Assembly (NCBI GenBank): GCA_026770025.1
Contig: JAMXDE010000042.1
Coordinates: forward strand, 372,001-436,000
DNA length: 64,000 bases
Reading direction: 5' to 3'
From: Craspedostauros australis
Lineage: Eukaryota > Bacillariophyta > Bacillariophyceae > Mastogloiales > Achnanthaceae
Of this stretch, positions 42,298-52,859 are shown piece after piece (position 1 is the stretch's first letter; every line of letters begins with the position of its first letter). The notes beneath the pieces were generated by a model. That model was not told the DNA's origin, made no database searches, and saw nothing but the letters and a program-made list of their open reading frames with translations. The position numbers and the translations under genes were made by a program.

Positions 42298-43959
42298 TCA
42301 GTTATCGCGATTCTGACCACCGCGACTGGCACGGACCTTCTGTAGCAGGATTCGTCTGCTGCAATCGCAATCCAACGCAACGCCTGCCTCCTCCAGCAGC
42401 TCGTACAGCCCGCCCACGCGAATGCTGGAGTAATGATCGTCGATGTCATCCAACGACCGGCCCGTCAGGATGTACTGATGGATCTCCTTCATCAACCGGT
42501 CGCATCCGAACAGCTTGTGGAAATCGTGATGGCGCAGGAACGAGGATGCGTGCGTGGCGATGCACTGCAACGTCGCCTCCTTCAGCATGGCGCAGCTGTG
42601 GGAATCGGCCAACAACAGCAGGTCGATGCAGGTATCGAAGTTCAGATGCTCCTCCACCATCTTCGCTTCGATGGTCAGCTTCAGTTGCCAGCATCCAATG
42701 CGGTTGGCGACGACGAGCAGTTCCTGCAGGTCGGTGTTGGTGTTCAGGAAGGAGGTGTCCTCGACGTACACGAATCGCAGCAGAGCGTGGAAGTGGCAGG
42801 GGCGCACGTCCGGCAGCGGGATCACGTATCTGCCGTCGTGTGTGCGTGGGCTGCCTGCAAGAGGCGTCGCAGGATCTTTTCCATTTGAGCTTCCGTTTGA
42901 GCTTCCATTTGAGGTTGTGGATGGGGCGTTCATCGAAGTTGATGTCCCGCTTGCGGCAATTGCACCACCTTCCGCGCCAGAGTTGCCATTCACATTGGCA
43001 TTGTGCATGTTAGCATCATCACCACCACCATCACCGCTAATATCGTTGCTCGCACGGTCTTCGTCGTCGTGGCCACTGCCTTTGGCAACATCAACCAAGT
43101 GCTTCATGCTCGGCACGCGCAGAAGCAGGATGGTGCTGTTGGCGCAGATCTCCTCCTGCGCATCGCCTTCGCCGACCAGGAACGCAATGTCCGCCATCTC
43201 CTGATTGTTCAGGGCGGCGAGCAAATCCTTCAGCAAGGTGTTTGTCGGCGTCCAGTTCTTCGGCTTGGTCTGCAGAACGCGCAGGCCGACGGTCACCGTC
43301 AGCGTGTCCTCCAAGCAACCGCGATCGATGACGGACCTGCGGGATGCGAACTCGCTCCAGCCCCATTTCGGGTGCTCGCGGGTGAACGTCTTGGGGCTCG
43401 ATGCCTTGTGGATGCTCATCCTGGGGATCCGGACGGACAGCTTCGTGATGATGCTGGGTGCGTCTCTGCCCTGCGCATCTTCGCAGACGACGTGCACCGC
43501 GATGCTCTCATTTGACGTCGCGTCCTCGGAAGAGCGAGATCTGTCCGAAGACTGACCGCCAAACGTGTATGACCCTCCATTCCCGAGATTGGTGGAACTG
43601 GAAGGCCAGCCGTTCGTTACAGACCCTTCCGACACGCGGCGGGCCGGAGAGTAACTCTGACCGCCGAACGAGAACCCTCCTTGCGCTTGGCCACCCGCAT
43701 TCAAAGATGAAGGAGGGTTGGAAAAGCCTGTGTAACGAGTGGCCCGACGAGGAGACACGGGGGATTCGGAGTGCCTGCCCTCGCTCTTGTCGCCGCGTGC
43801 GGAAATCTTCAATCTCCACTTCATGCCATGGCAAATGAAGGTGGGAGATTGGACCTGTCCTGCACCTTGCTTCTCGATGTCGGAGAACTGGTGAAAATGG
43901 ATCGTGATGGACTCCTCGTCGGAGTACGTCCCGTGCAGACCAACATGAAGATCGTTCAT
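42298..43959 (-). CDS. MATH-BTB domain protein, copy 1
   Basis: Single-exon, 553 aa. MATH-BTB proteins are usually substrate adaptors for CUL3 ubiquitin ligases. The N-terminus (HVGLHGTYSDEESITIHFHQF, then CHGMKWRLKISARG) matches the MATH fold, with a long Gly/Ser insertion near residues 75-150. A second MATH segment includes HPKWGWSEFASRRSV and DTLTVTVGLRVL. The BTB domain starts around EMADIAFLVGEG, has CANSTILLLRVPSMKHLV, is split by an Asn/Ser/Gly-rich insertion of about 90 residues, and continues with FHALLRFVYVED. A BACK-like helical tail ends the protein. It is a clear paralogue of the gene at 59.7-61.2 kb, with the DNA transposon lying between them. Confidence 0.88.
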   Translation of the reverse strand: MNDLHVGLHGTYSDEESITIHFHQFSDIEKQGAGQVQSPTFICHGMKWRLKISARGDKSEGRHSESPVSPRRATRYTGFSNPPSSLNAGGQAQGGFSFGGQSYSPARRVSEGSVTNGWPSSSTNLGNGGSYTFGGQSSDRSRSSEDATSNESIAVHVVCEDAQGRDAPSIITKLSVRIPRMSIHKASSPKTFTREHPKWGWSEFASRRSVIDRGCLEDTLTVTVGLRVLQTKPKNWTPTNTLLKDLLAALNNQEMADIAFLVGEGDAQEEICANSTILLLRVPSMKHLVDVAKGSGHDDEDRASNDISGDGGGDDANMHNANVNGNSGAEGGAIAASGTSTSMNAPSTTSNGSSNGSSNGKDPATPLAGSPRTHDGRYVIPLPDVRPCHFHALLRFVYVEDTSFLNTNTDLQELLVVANRIGCWQLKLTIEAKMVEEHLNFDTCIDLLLLADSHSCAMLKEATLQCIATHASSFLRHHDFHKLFGCDRLMKEIHQYILTGRSLDDIDDHYSSIRVGGLYELLEEAGVALDCDCSRRILLQKVRASRGGQNRDN

Positions 43960-44896
43960 GGCTGCTGCTACTTCTACTACCGCGGTTTTGGTTTCTGTTG
44001 CCGCGGTTCCTGTTGCTCTTTCGGTTTAACCACGCTTGTGATTGGTGGCGAGCGTTGGTTTGTGACAGGCAATCTGGTCTCACTATGTCACGAAGATCAA
44101 TATGTTGGTGCTGCGCGGAAAGTTGAGACGTGTCTGTTGGGATGGTGGGTTTTGTGGTTTTTGGTTGCGTTTTCCACGGCAGAAGAACAAGGTGGTGGTG
44201 AGAATCAAGTGCAGGATCAAGCGCAGGATCAGGCGGATGGCACAATCAATAGCGTGGTAGAATTGATAGCGATAAGCGGAAGGAATAGTAGAAAGCAGGC
44301 GTGGATCTCTCGGTTATTCCGAAGACCAAGCAGCGGCAATGGCACCGCCAGAGCAATTCCTCTCACCCGCAGACACTCCTGGCAAAGAAATCTTTCTCGC
44401 GAAGCGTGCTGTTCTCTGCGAGCGTCGAATCCTCTCCATTGCCGCACCTTTTTACCTTGTGGCTGACTTTTCGTCGCTTGTTGTTTCTTCTCTCTATCCG
44501 TTGTTACAGCAATACGATACGATGGTTGCGATGGTGGTGGTCTTCATGTTCCAGCAGCATGGGAGATGGAAGCAGCCGCGGCGGGTTTATGACACATTCG
44601 TATCCTCCAACAATGAAAGAAGATGCGGGTTTGCAGGAGCAGTATGTATCAGCAGGCGCCATGCGCGTGGCAGAACAATTGCACTCTTCCACACTCTGTC
44701 AGATTGTGATGTGTCCTTCGCATGCGTCCATGGATGCCTCTCTTGACGCCACGGAGTATGGACAGAACTGTGGAGTCACAAGTTTCTTCGAATTCTCACA
44801 CAAAAGATACCATTTCTGAATGGGTGTGTCACATTTTTTATTCCGCGCAGAACTGCCGTTGCTCCCACAGCAACCCCACGAGCCACCGACTCCTAC
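43960..44896. other. Intergenic up to the transposon end
   Basis: 5' flank of MATH-BTB copy 1. Frames on both strands are short; nothing recognised. Confidence 0.4.
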
Positions 44897-45051
44897 GAGC
44901 CCGATCAGTGAGTCGACCTGCACTTTGTTATGGGACTCAACAACATTTTTATAGTAGATCCAAACCGACCGCATATTCATAATCCTCATGTTCTAAAACA
45001 AAATACTGGTACAAATTACTTTTCGGTTAGACCTTATTTTAAGTTTTATGG
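44897..45051 (+). repeat. Left terminal inverted repeat
   Basis: Reverse complement of 59281-59435 with scattered mismatches and small gaps. Shared stretches include GTCGACCTGCACTTTGTTAT and the inner end TTTTAAGTTTTATGG. Confidence 0.92.
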
Positions 45052-45292
45052 GCGGTCAAAGGTGTTTTTTAGTCGTATGGGTCGCACCTCATGAAACTCC
45101 TGCTTGTTTCTCAGAAAGTTCTTTGATGTTCTCGTGTATTTATCGTAAGGTACTCAGTCACGGAGACGACGTCGAAGATGTCGTTCGGTTGGTACGCGTT
45201 AAATACACGTTAGCATCTGCGACATGATCTCACATTTTGCTCGTCACAAAACACATGACACAAAACACATCACACAAAACACATCACACACA

Positions 45293-45362
45293 CAACATCA
45301 TCGACATCCGTTCACAAATTCAAACATCATCGACATCCGTTCACAAATTCAAACATCATCGC
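45293..45362 (+). repeat. 28-bp tandem repeat
   Basis: Two full copies and part of a third of a 28-bp unit (ATCGACATCCGTTCACAAAT core), preceded by CACAAAACACAT repeats, in the 5' region of the transposon gene. Confidence 0.85.
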
Positions 45363-45602
45363 CACACTTTCGCTCTATTTCGCAACTTTCTTCGCCAATG
45401 TCATGCGTACTCGCTGTTGTGTTCCATGCTTGTGCTCGCCCTGGTAGTGGCGTCGTGTAGTAGTAGTAGTCGTTGTTGTTGTTGTTGTTGTCAACAAATG
45501 GTCGACCATTCATCGTATGCTCTCCTTCCTCACTTCATCTCAACCTGTGCAGTTCATCACATCCGACTAGCAACAACTATTCTCTCCAGCAACAACTCCA
45601 CC

Positions 45603-46209
45603 ATGCCTACCTCTGCCCCTGCCAAGACCCTCTCCAAGGATGCTAACCCCTCTGCTCGTAAGAAACCCCGTTCTGCTGGCCTTGCATCTGCTCCTCCTGC
45701 CGACTCCAAGGGAAACTTGCTCCCAACCGCGGAGCAACTGTTGCCTGACAAGCCATCCGCTGCGTTGAGGAAGCCAACCACGATCACGCAAGTGATCGAT
45801 GTGAAGCCGATGCATGCAGCGGATGGCAGCCTCGTCCCGAACGGTACGCATGCGCACGCCAGCGAGCTGCATGTGTACATTCACATCCTCCACGACAACG
45901 GAGGCGTCTTTGACGACTCCAACGTCAAGGTGCGATCAGAGGGACGAGGTGTCGGCGATGGAACAGTGGTGAGCATTGTCGTCAACGCGCCACCCCTGCC
46001 TTCTGTACCTGACGTTGCTCCACCTGTCGAGCCTACCCCACCAGGGAGGCTTCCCCGGCGCTGAAACACTGTAGTTGCCGGGGGGTACGCAGATCCCTCT
46101 ATTGACAGTGACAGCACCTACATGGACAACATGGAGGAACAGATGCGCGCCGGCAGGGGCAGGAGGGGCGGCAAGTTCGAGGGTGATACATCAGAGGAGG
46201 GGAGCTGGA
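45603..46209 (+). pseudogene. Transposon gene, 5' part, cut by the retroelement
   Basis: An ATG at 45603 opens a Pro/Ala/Ser/Lys-rich start (MPTSAPAKTLSKDANPS), then HASELHVYIHILHDNGGVF. A TGA lies at 46062-46064; beyond it the same frame continues with DNMEEQMRAGRGRRGGKFEG and reaches the retroelement insertion at 46209. The stop may lie in an unrecognised intron or be a true break. Across the insertion the frame matches the 3' part exactly once one copy of the CTGGA duplication is left out. The N-terminal part has no recognised domain. Confidence 0.65.
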
Positions 46210-46415
46210 TATTAGAGCACTATCGAAAAATCACAAGGGGTGAGCAAAAGCAAAGTACCATGCCGGGATTCGAACCCGGAACCTCAGTTAGAATTACTGG
46301 TGCTCTACCGTTGAGCTACAGGCGATGCGATTGCTGATCCGAACACAAGTGAAATTTATAGATAGTGGGGGCTACGGGAGTAACGTACTTAGCGCTATTC
46401 AGTTTTGTGCTGATA
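46210..46415 (-). repeat. Outer LTR, 3' copy
   Basis: 206 bp, same as the 5' copy except for the outermost bases by eye. Preceded on the element strand by a short polypurine tract (TAGGGGAG). Confidence 0.85.
46255..46325 (-). other. tRNA-like sequence in the outer LTR, second copy
   Basis: Same sequence as 54505-54575. Both contain intact A-box-like and B-box-like (GGTTCGAATCC) promoter elements for RNA polymerase III. Confidence 0.75.
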
Positions 46416-46666
46416 CTCCCCTACGCTACGACCGTGGACCACCTGCTCAAGAGCACTATGACGGAAAGTTGTCATCTCCCGCGTCTCCCCATCTCGGGGC
46501 ACCCTCATTGCTGGGTGGCTAATACTGCCAGACGAAAGTGGGAGTGCTGCCGTAGCAGACAAGTGTGAGACTGGGTCGAAATCCGGTGATCGCAACGCGC
46601 CCACGAAGGCGTGTTGTGCAAGGTTGTCCTAACTCAGCGATGTAGAACTAGCTGCGACTGTTAATC

Positions 46667-47375
46667 TGATAATCAGCAATTACACACAGGAAAAGGGGCA
46701 CCAAACACTGCACTTACTACGCCGCCAGGGTGATCAATCCGTCAGGTGGAGTTGGAGATGTTTGGTGTTTGTTGTTGTTCTAATAGGTTGTGTTCAATTG
46801 ATGATTGAGTTTGGATTATGAGATGATGATCTCCTATTTCTAAAGATGGTGCCTATTGCACGGTTGCTAACGCGCTGCTCGATTACCTCGTGGTTTCTCT
46901 CGCAGTCTTTTCTAAAACATTGCCCAAGATGGCATGTCGGTCTACACGATATCTCGTGTTATTCTCGCCTTTGGGTCTTTCTTCATCTCTGTCTGATCAT
47001 GTCTGTCTTGATCTCTGTTTGATTACATAAGGGTTGATCCGTCTACGTCGGCGGGGAGCTTGCATCATCCCTGACAATGTTGTTCTGGATCCTAAGTATT
47101 GTTGCCACGTGCTCGATGATGCACTCGGCATGGCTAGACAGGTCAGCGTACCATGACTAAAACATAATCTCGATTCCGAGGATCACAATGACCGATCCTC
47201 TGACGTCATACGATGATGTCAGTGCCTACGTCATGTTCGATGACCGTAGTGACCGAATATCAATCGTGTATCAAGACTCACTCGACTATACTCTCAAATC
47301 GAGTCGAATCAAAAAATAGTGAATCACGTTTCAGTCATGGGAGACGGGTACCTAATTTCGATCTAGATGTTGATA
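46667..47375 (-). repeat. Inner LTR of a second type
   Basis: 709 bp between a polypurine tract (plus-strand CTCCCCTATA at 47376-47385) and a copy of the primer-site sequence (46653-46671). Its ends are TGATA..TGATA like the outer LTR, but the body is different. No second copy is present in the window. Confidence 0.6.
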
Positions 47376-47399
47376 CTCCCCTATAGTCGGGAGTCTTGT

Positions 47400-50300
47400 T
47401 CATCCACCCAGAGTCTCTCCTTTCCAGAACAGAAGCGGCCTCACTAACGGCCAGTACTTCGCCCATGGAAGGAACTTGGTCATGACGTCGGCTACGTTTT
47501 CCGTTCCGTCTATCTTGCAGAAATGCAGGATCTTCGCAGCTACTGCGGCACGCACGCGGTGGTACGCCAATGCGTTGTGTCGTTTGGACAACACACTGTT
47601 TGGGATGGTGGAGGATGTGATCACGCTCTGGTTGTCTCCGAACATCCAGGCAGGTCCGTCCAGTGGAATCCCCATTGCACGAAGAGTGAGGCGCATCGCA
47701 ATCACTTGCTCTGTTGCCTGTCTTGCCGCGACGAATTCCGATCCGTAGGTTGCAGTCTCGACGGTGGTCTGGCGCTTGCTGAACCATTCGATGGGTGTCT
47801 GGTTGAGCAGATGGAGAACACCAGTTGCAGATTTGCCTGTCACTTTGCAGTGCATGAGGTTGGCATCTACAAACGTCGTCATACGAACTGCCTTGCCTTT
47901 GGGTGTTGGATCGTCGTCCGCGGTCTCCTCTTCGGCATCACCATACACAGAGTACATCCATTCATGGTCAGGAACCTTGAAGAAGCGCTCGTGATCTGGA
48001 ATCCCCGTTCTGAACCTGATGGCGGCGTCAGAACGCTTTCGGAGGTATCCATACACACGTTTAGCGCGGTCCATGTGACCAATCCTGGGTTGGGCTCTGA
48101 ATCTAGACAAAGTCATCACAGCTGCAGCAATATCAAACCGTCCCAATGTGATGCACCATTGAAGGGCGCCGATGAGTGATTGAAACTGTCTGGTCTCTAC
48201 AGGGTTTAGTTCACGTGATGTGTCTAGCTCGGGGGCGTCGTTGTGTTCCATGGGACTGGTGTAGGTCCGTGGAAGCTCCCCATGCGCCTGTTCGTAATTC
48301 GCCAGCATCCGTTTGATGTAAGATTGCGGGCTCATAGTCAGGGTTCCGTCTTTGTCTCGGTCGAAGTCTGCGCCGAGGTGATACTTGATTGGTCCTACAC
48401 CTTTCAACTTGTACTTGTACTTGTTGATGAGCGTGTTGAAGAATGACTGTGGGTCTTCCATGACAGCCATCAGATCATCTACGTACACACAGATGTATTC
48501 CCAGCATCTACCAGCATCCCTCATCCACACATCCGGGTCAGCTTTGCACTGAAAGAACTTCATGTCGCGGAGTGTGTCGGCCAGAGACTCGTGGAATCGA
48601 GCACCAGACGTGCGTAGTCCGTAGAGCGCTTTCACAATGATCATCATGTGACCAGCAAACTCTTGGAACTCAGGACCAGCTACAAAACAGATCTTCTCCT
48701 TTGTGTAGGCTTCTAGATAGGCATTACCAATATCACCCACCATGGGCTTGAGGTTGTTGAGTTCTGCAGCAAGCAGTGCAATCCTGAATGATCTGAGATT
48801 GACTACTCCTGCATATGCCATATCCTTGCATGGATCCGTTAAGTGCCCTCCTGCTACACATCTTGCCTTGTGCCGAAGATCGTGCTTCACGTCGTACACC
48901 CAGAGGAGCTTGATCTGCTTGTATCCATCTGGTTTCCGAGCGTTCTTTCCGAGATCCTTGAACGTGCCATACTCGTGGAGCTGAGCCATTTCTTTTCTCT
49001 CAGCGTCTACCCACTTGGAGTTGCCGTTCTTCTCGTCAAGCTGGCGTGCTTCCTTTCCGTTCCGTGGAACCTGAACGCCAAACTTGAAGATAGGACCTTG
49101 TGCACGTGTTTTGCGTTTACCAGCATTGATGAGACGGTTGAGTTTCTTCTTTCTCTTTGCTAGTTTACGGAATCGCTTCCAGCCAGGCAGACCGAGGAGG
49201 TTGTTGTCTGCGGCGTACTTTGCACAGGATACAGGGTCGTCTTTGGCAATCACATCCAGTGGTTCCATGGTCACACTGCCATCTTCCCATTGTACCTTTA
49301 CGTTGTAGGAGGAGCCGTTGTATTTGCTGTGACTGGAGTGGAATGGACCTTCATGACCGGTGATGGCTTTGAAAACGCACATCTCCCCATCGCCGATCTC
49401 CTGCTCGTGTTGCTGTTCGATGATGTCAGCTAGATCCGTGTATGCGATGAGCTCTTCAGTGTCGTCGTCGCCGTATGCGATCAGCATCTTGATGTTGTCA
49501 TGGTTGGCTGCGTCACCGTCCTTGATCTTGCGGATCACGCGAGCTCTCCACTTGAGACCATCCTGTTGATGGAGGAAGGTCAATCCGAGCAGCTCATCAG
49601 GACTGAATTTGGGGACTTTGACTACACCTGGATCTGATTCTCCATGTGATGTGGCTACCAGGTCAGATAGTGCATGCACAACGGGTTGTCTAGCTTTAGG
49701 TGTGCTGTCACTGTCGAAATCTTCTGGATTTTCGGTTTCGCTAGCTTCGTCACCCACGTTACCATCCTCCCCAGAATCAGGCAGGGGGTAGTCCGCCCGA
49801 AGGTTTCGCGCGTCATCAGACACACGTCGGATGCCCGAGCGTGGCAACAGCCGTTGCGTTGCTTCATCTAGCACCCAGAACGTCAGTTCGTCACCCTTGT
49901 GCTCGCACGGTCCAGCCCAGCGTCCACGCCGTTCTTGTGTGGTGCCAGGGAAAGCAGCATTCCCAACTTTGTAGTAAACCGGCTCCCACCAGTGGAAGTT
50001 GAGGTACTTGCTCACGTCGGGACGTTGGCCAGTGGCGGCCTGGATGGGTGTGATGTGACCGGTTGTGGACTGCGACAGGTGGTTGAGCAGTCCCACGACG
50101 TACAAGGTGCAGATGAGCCAGAACCTGGCAGGGGTGCCAGTTCGGTCCATGATGCCGTTGGTGGTGCGCTTCACATCCTGGATGCGTCGCTCGACAGGAT
50201 TCTGATGTTGGTGGTGTGGTTCGGACTGGTGGTCTGCGATGCAGTACTGCCGGAGGATGTCCTTCATCTTGCCTCCGATCTGCGCTGTGGCGTTGTCGGA

Positions 50301-52859
50301 CATCAACACGTCCATGGCACCATGCTCCCGAATGAAGTCTTGCACAACATGGGGAACATGGGATTCGCTTGCCAGAGGGTACGCCGCTGTGAGGCGCGTG
50401 TTGGATCCCACAAACACCTGTACCATGGTACATCCACCATGTCCGGGGACGCCATCGTGATGAGCAGGCGTGTCAGAGAACAACGTGTCCATGGAAACAA
50501 CATCGTGTAGTCGGTTGACATTGGCTGCGGGGAATCTAGACTTATAGTGTTTGCGCATGGGATAACGCTCAGACATGCGGTACCACTGGGTAGTACATGC
50601 AAGAGTGTCACGCACGCGGTCTGCTGGAATCCACCCGAAGTACGGCCGTAGCGCATGGAAGTTGGGCGCTTTACCCACGATGTTGCGTGGCCCGGCCTTG
50701 ACTGCCTTCTCCCCATTCCCAAGCGTTGCAGCGGACTGAGTGTACTGAACGCACTTGGAGATGGTGATGTCGATGTCGTCGTCGTCGCCGCGTTCGGTTG
50801 CGGGAATGTTGTCCAGATCAGCCTCCCCGTCCAGGACAGATGGGTCCCATTCTTGGTCGGAGGTGAAAAACACGTGTGGCAGATCGTCTAGCTCCGCCTG
50901 AGTTGGCTTGTGCATATCCATGTATGCGAGGCCTTGACGCACGGTGAGCGGGATGATGAATCCATCTGGTGTGACGATGGTTTGCCGGCCGCCAGGGAGG
51001 TTCTTGGGTCTCTCGTTGACATCCAATCCAAACGCCGCGAGTTGGTTGGCAGAATGGATGGTGCGCCCTTTCCCGTAGTTGGCGTACTGATGGAACCAAC
51101 CGATCACCGGCCCTGAGGTGGTCTGGATGACAGCGGTGGCCGTGACCAGCGCCAGATCCTTGATCTCTGCGTCACCAATTCCAGAAACATCGGCCCGGTT
51201 GGACGTGGACTCCATCACCAGCATGTCATCGCCAACGAGACCGCCATTCGCACCTCCATCCACCAATGCGCCTTGCACAGTCACGTTCGCGTTGTTGAAC
51301 TTGTACGACACGTTCGTGTGAGACAGGGTGTAGGTGCGACCGTCGATGACGAGGGTAGTCGGCGGGCTCCCGGACGCGCTAGACATGGCATTGGAAAGCA
51401 TACGGTTGATTGCTGTTCCAGCGGTAGAACTAGACTCGTTATTGTTACTACCTTTGTCGTTGGTCTGGGTGTCCTGTTGGTCGTTCTGGTTGGGTGTGGA
51501 CCCACTGCGGTTGGTGTTGTTGGCAGAACGCCTAGGCTTGTCCTTCTTACCACGTCCAGACTTGGCTCGCCGGGCTTGGAGGAAGTCGCTGCGTTGTTTA
51601 TCCGACAGCTTCTGGAACTCCTCTCGCGGCAGCCGTTCCCGTGTCTCCTTGCTGTAGTCCTTGTTGGGCTTCCAGAGATTGGGTCCGTCGTCCTTATCCT
51701 TCCCGCGTTGCTTTCGCTGATCAGTGTTGTTGACTTGCCGTGGCGTCTTTGGCTTGTTGGCGTCGTGGCCATCGAGTTGGACGGCGTACGACCGAACGAG
51801 CTCCACGAGGGTGTCGAACTCCATGGTGGTTGCGGACTTGCCGGGTGAGTAGGCCAGGATAGCGGTCTGCAGGTAGTCAGTCTGGAAGATAGACTGGTAC
51901 AGAGCCTTGTCTGCCTCGATGGCGTTGGTCAACCACTCCTTCTTCGTTGCGTCGTCGATTGGATCATCACGCAAAGCCTCAAGTTCGTGAACTTTGTGTT
52001 GCCACAGGTCCAGAAACTGTTCACGAGTCTTGCGCCACTGTTTATCCAGCTTGAACTTGATGATCTCGTCTCGGATGCGTCGGATGGTGTTGACGGCGGT
52101 GGCACCGGTGGTGTACTCGCGGACCAGTCTGCAGTAGACGGCTTGTCCATCACAGATCGATTCGTATGGAGTGACACACTTCCTACTCTTCGTGGTCTGC
52201 AGGTTGGATACAAACACGTTGAACAGGAAGGTGGACTGCACTTTGAAGAGCTCGGCTTGTTCATCGGACGGGACGTAGTCAGTATCGAGAACATTGGAGA
52301 TGCCATGAGCAGCAGCGGTGGCACGCAGACGACGATGGAACGTAGCGAAGTACTTGTCATCAGACAACTTTGGGTAGTCGCTAATGTTACGCTTGATGCT
52401 ACGGTTGAAATCTGCGGCGAGGTCGCGTCCGGTCTTCTCCGTTGGTTCGGTCTTCGTTGGTTCGAAGGGGAATGCGCTGGTGGTTCCATCGGGCATGGCG
52501 GTTGAGGATGCGGGCGATGGTGTGAACGTCCGGGCGACATACTCCATGTACGAAGCTTGGTTGAGTTCCCGCCATGTCTCTACGGTGGGATTAGGTTGAA
52601 CACTGAACCAGCCGATGGCATTTATGAATTTCCGGATTGCTACCTTAGACAGTTGGGCTACGTAGTCGGATTCTGGATCAGGCACCTGGATGGTGACGTC
52701 CATATCGAGCATGTCTTCGCGATGGAGCGAAGCGAAATCCATGATGGTTTGGATCTCTTCGTTGTGCAAGATAAGCCATTCATTGGATGAGTCGTCATAT
52801 CCGAGAACGCTGAGGACGTGCGCCAGGATGGGGTCGTTGATTGGGATTGCGTTGGACAT
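47400..52859 (-). CDS. Copia Gag-Pol polyprotein, 1819 aa
   Basis: One long frame holding, in order, a Gag region, an aspartic-protease region (VDGGANGG), an integrase core (MSDNATAQIGG, then HHQHQNPVERR), reverse transcriptase (YVDDLMAV, with LYGLRTSGARFHESL) and RNase H (FGDNQSVITSS). The integrase-before-RT order fixes the family as Ty1/copia. Gag and Pol are in one frame, as in many copia elements. The Gag and overall length fit the CoDi elements of diatoms. It looks whole. Confidence 0.95.
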   Translation of the reverse strand: MSNAIPINDPILAHVLSVLGYDDSSNEWLILHNEEIQTIMDFASLHREDMLDMDVTIQVPDPESDYVAQLSKVAIRKFINAIGWFSVQPNPTVETWRELNQASYMEYVARTFTPSPASSTAMPDGTTSAFPFEPTKTEPTEKTGRDLAADFNRSIKRNISDYPKLSDDKYFATFHRRLRATAAAHGISNVLDTDYVPSDEQAELFKVQSTFLFNVFVSNLQTTKSRKCVTPYESICDGQAVYCRLVREYTTGATAVNTIRRIRDEIIKFKLDKQWRKTREQFLDLWQHKVHELEALRDDPIDDATKKEWLTNAIEADKALYQSIFQTDYLQTAILAYSPGKSATTMEFDTLVELVRSYAVQLDGHDANKPKTPRQVNNTDQRKQRGKDKDDGPNLWKPNKDYSKETRERLPREEFQKLSDKQRSDFLQARRAKSGRGKKDKPRRSANNTNRSGSTPNQNDQQDTQTNDKGSNNNESSSTAGTAINRMLSNAMSSASGSPPTTLVIDGRTYTLSHTNVSYKFNNANVTVQGALVDGGANGGLVGDDMLVMESTSNRADVSGIGDAEIKDLALVTATAVIQTTSGPVIGWFHQYANYGKGRTIHSANQLAAFGLDVNERPKNLPGGRQTIVTPDGFIIPLTVRQGLAYMDMHKPTQAELDDLPHVFFTSDQEWDPSVLDGEADLDNIPATERGDDDDIDITISKCVQYTQSAATLGNGEKAVKAGPRNIVGKAPNFHALRPYFGWIPADRVRDTLACTTQWYRMSERYPMRKHYKSRFPAANVNRLHDVVSMDTLFSDTPAHHDGVPGHGGCTMVQVFVGSNTRLTAAYPLASESHVPHVVQDFIREHGAMDVLMSDNATAQIGGKMKDILRQYCIADHQSEPHHQHQNPVERRIQDVKRTTNGIMDRTGTPARFWLICTLYVVGLLNHLSQSTTGHITPIQAATGQRPDVSKYLNFHWWEPVYYKVGNAAFPGTTQERRGRWAGPCEHKGDELTFWVLDEATQRLLPRSGIRRVSDDARNLRADYPLPDSGEDGNVGDEASETENPEDFDSDSTPKARQPVVHALSDLVATSHGESDPGVVKVPKFSPDELLGLTFLHQQDGLKWRARVIRKIKDGDAANHDNIKMLIAYGDDDTEELIAYTDLADIIEQQHEQEIGDGEMCVFKAITGHEGPFHSSHSKYNGSSYNVKVQWEDGSVTMEPLDVIAKDDPVSCAKYAADNNLLGLPGWKRFRKLAKRKKKLNRLINAGKRKTRAQGPIFKFGVQVPRNGKEARQLDEKNGNSKWVDAERKEMAQLHEYGTFKDLGKNARKPDGYKQIKLLWVYDVKHDLRHKARCVAGGHLTDPCKDMAYAGVVNLRSFRIALLAAELNNLKPMVGDIGNAYLEAYTKEKICFVAGPEFQEFAGHMMIIVKALYGLRTSGARFHESLADTLRDMKFFQCKADPDVWMRDAGRCWEYICVYVDDLMAVMEDPQSFFNTLINKYKYKLKGVGPIKYHLGADFDRDKDGTLTMSPQSYIKRMLANYEQAHGELPRTYTSPMEHNDAPELDTSRELNPVETRQFQSLIGALQWCITLGRFDIAAAVMTLSRFRAQPRIGHMDRAKRVYGYLRKRSDAAIRFRTGIPDHERFFKVPDHEWMYSVYGDAEEETADDDPTPKGKAVRMTTFVDANLMHCKVTGKSATGVLHLLNQTPIEWFSKRQTTVETATYGSEFVAARQATEQVIAMRLTLRAMGIPLDGPAWMFGDNQSVITSSTIPNSVLSKRHNALAYHRVRAAVAAKILHFCKIDGTENVADVMTKFLPWAKYWPLVRPLLFWKGETLGG

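Noticed and set aside
45300-45365. A CRISPR-like repeat array
   Set aside because: Only two full tandem copies with no spacers, in a eukaryotic transposon.
46255-46325. A functional tRNA gene on the minus strand
   Set aside because: The acceptor stem pairs poorly, the base before the anticodon is not U, and the sequence lies inside a repeated LTR.
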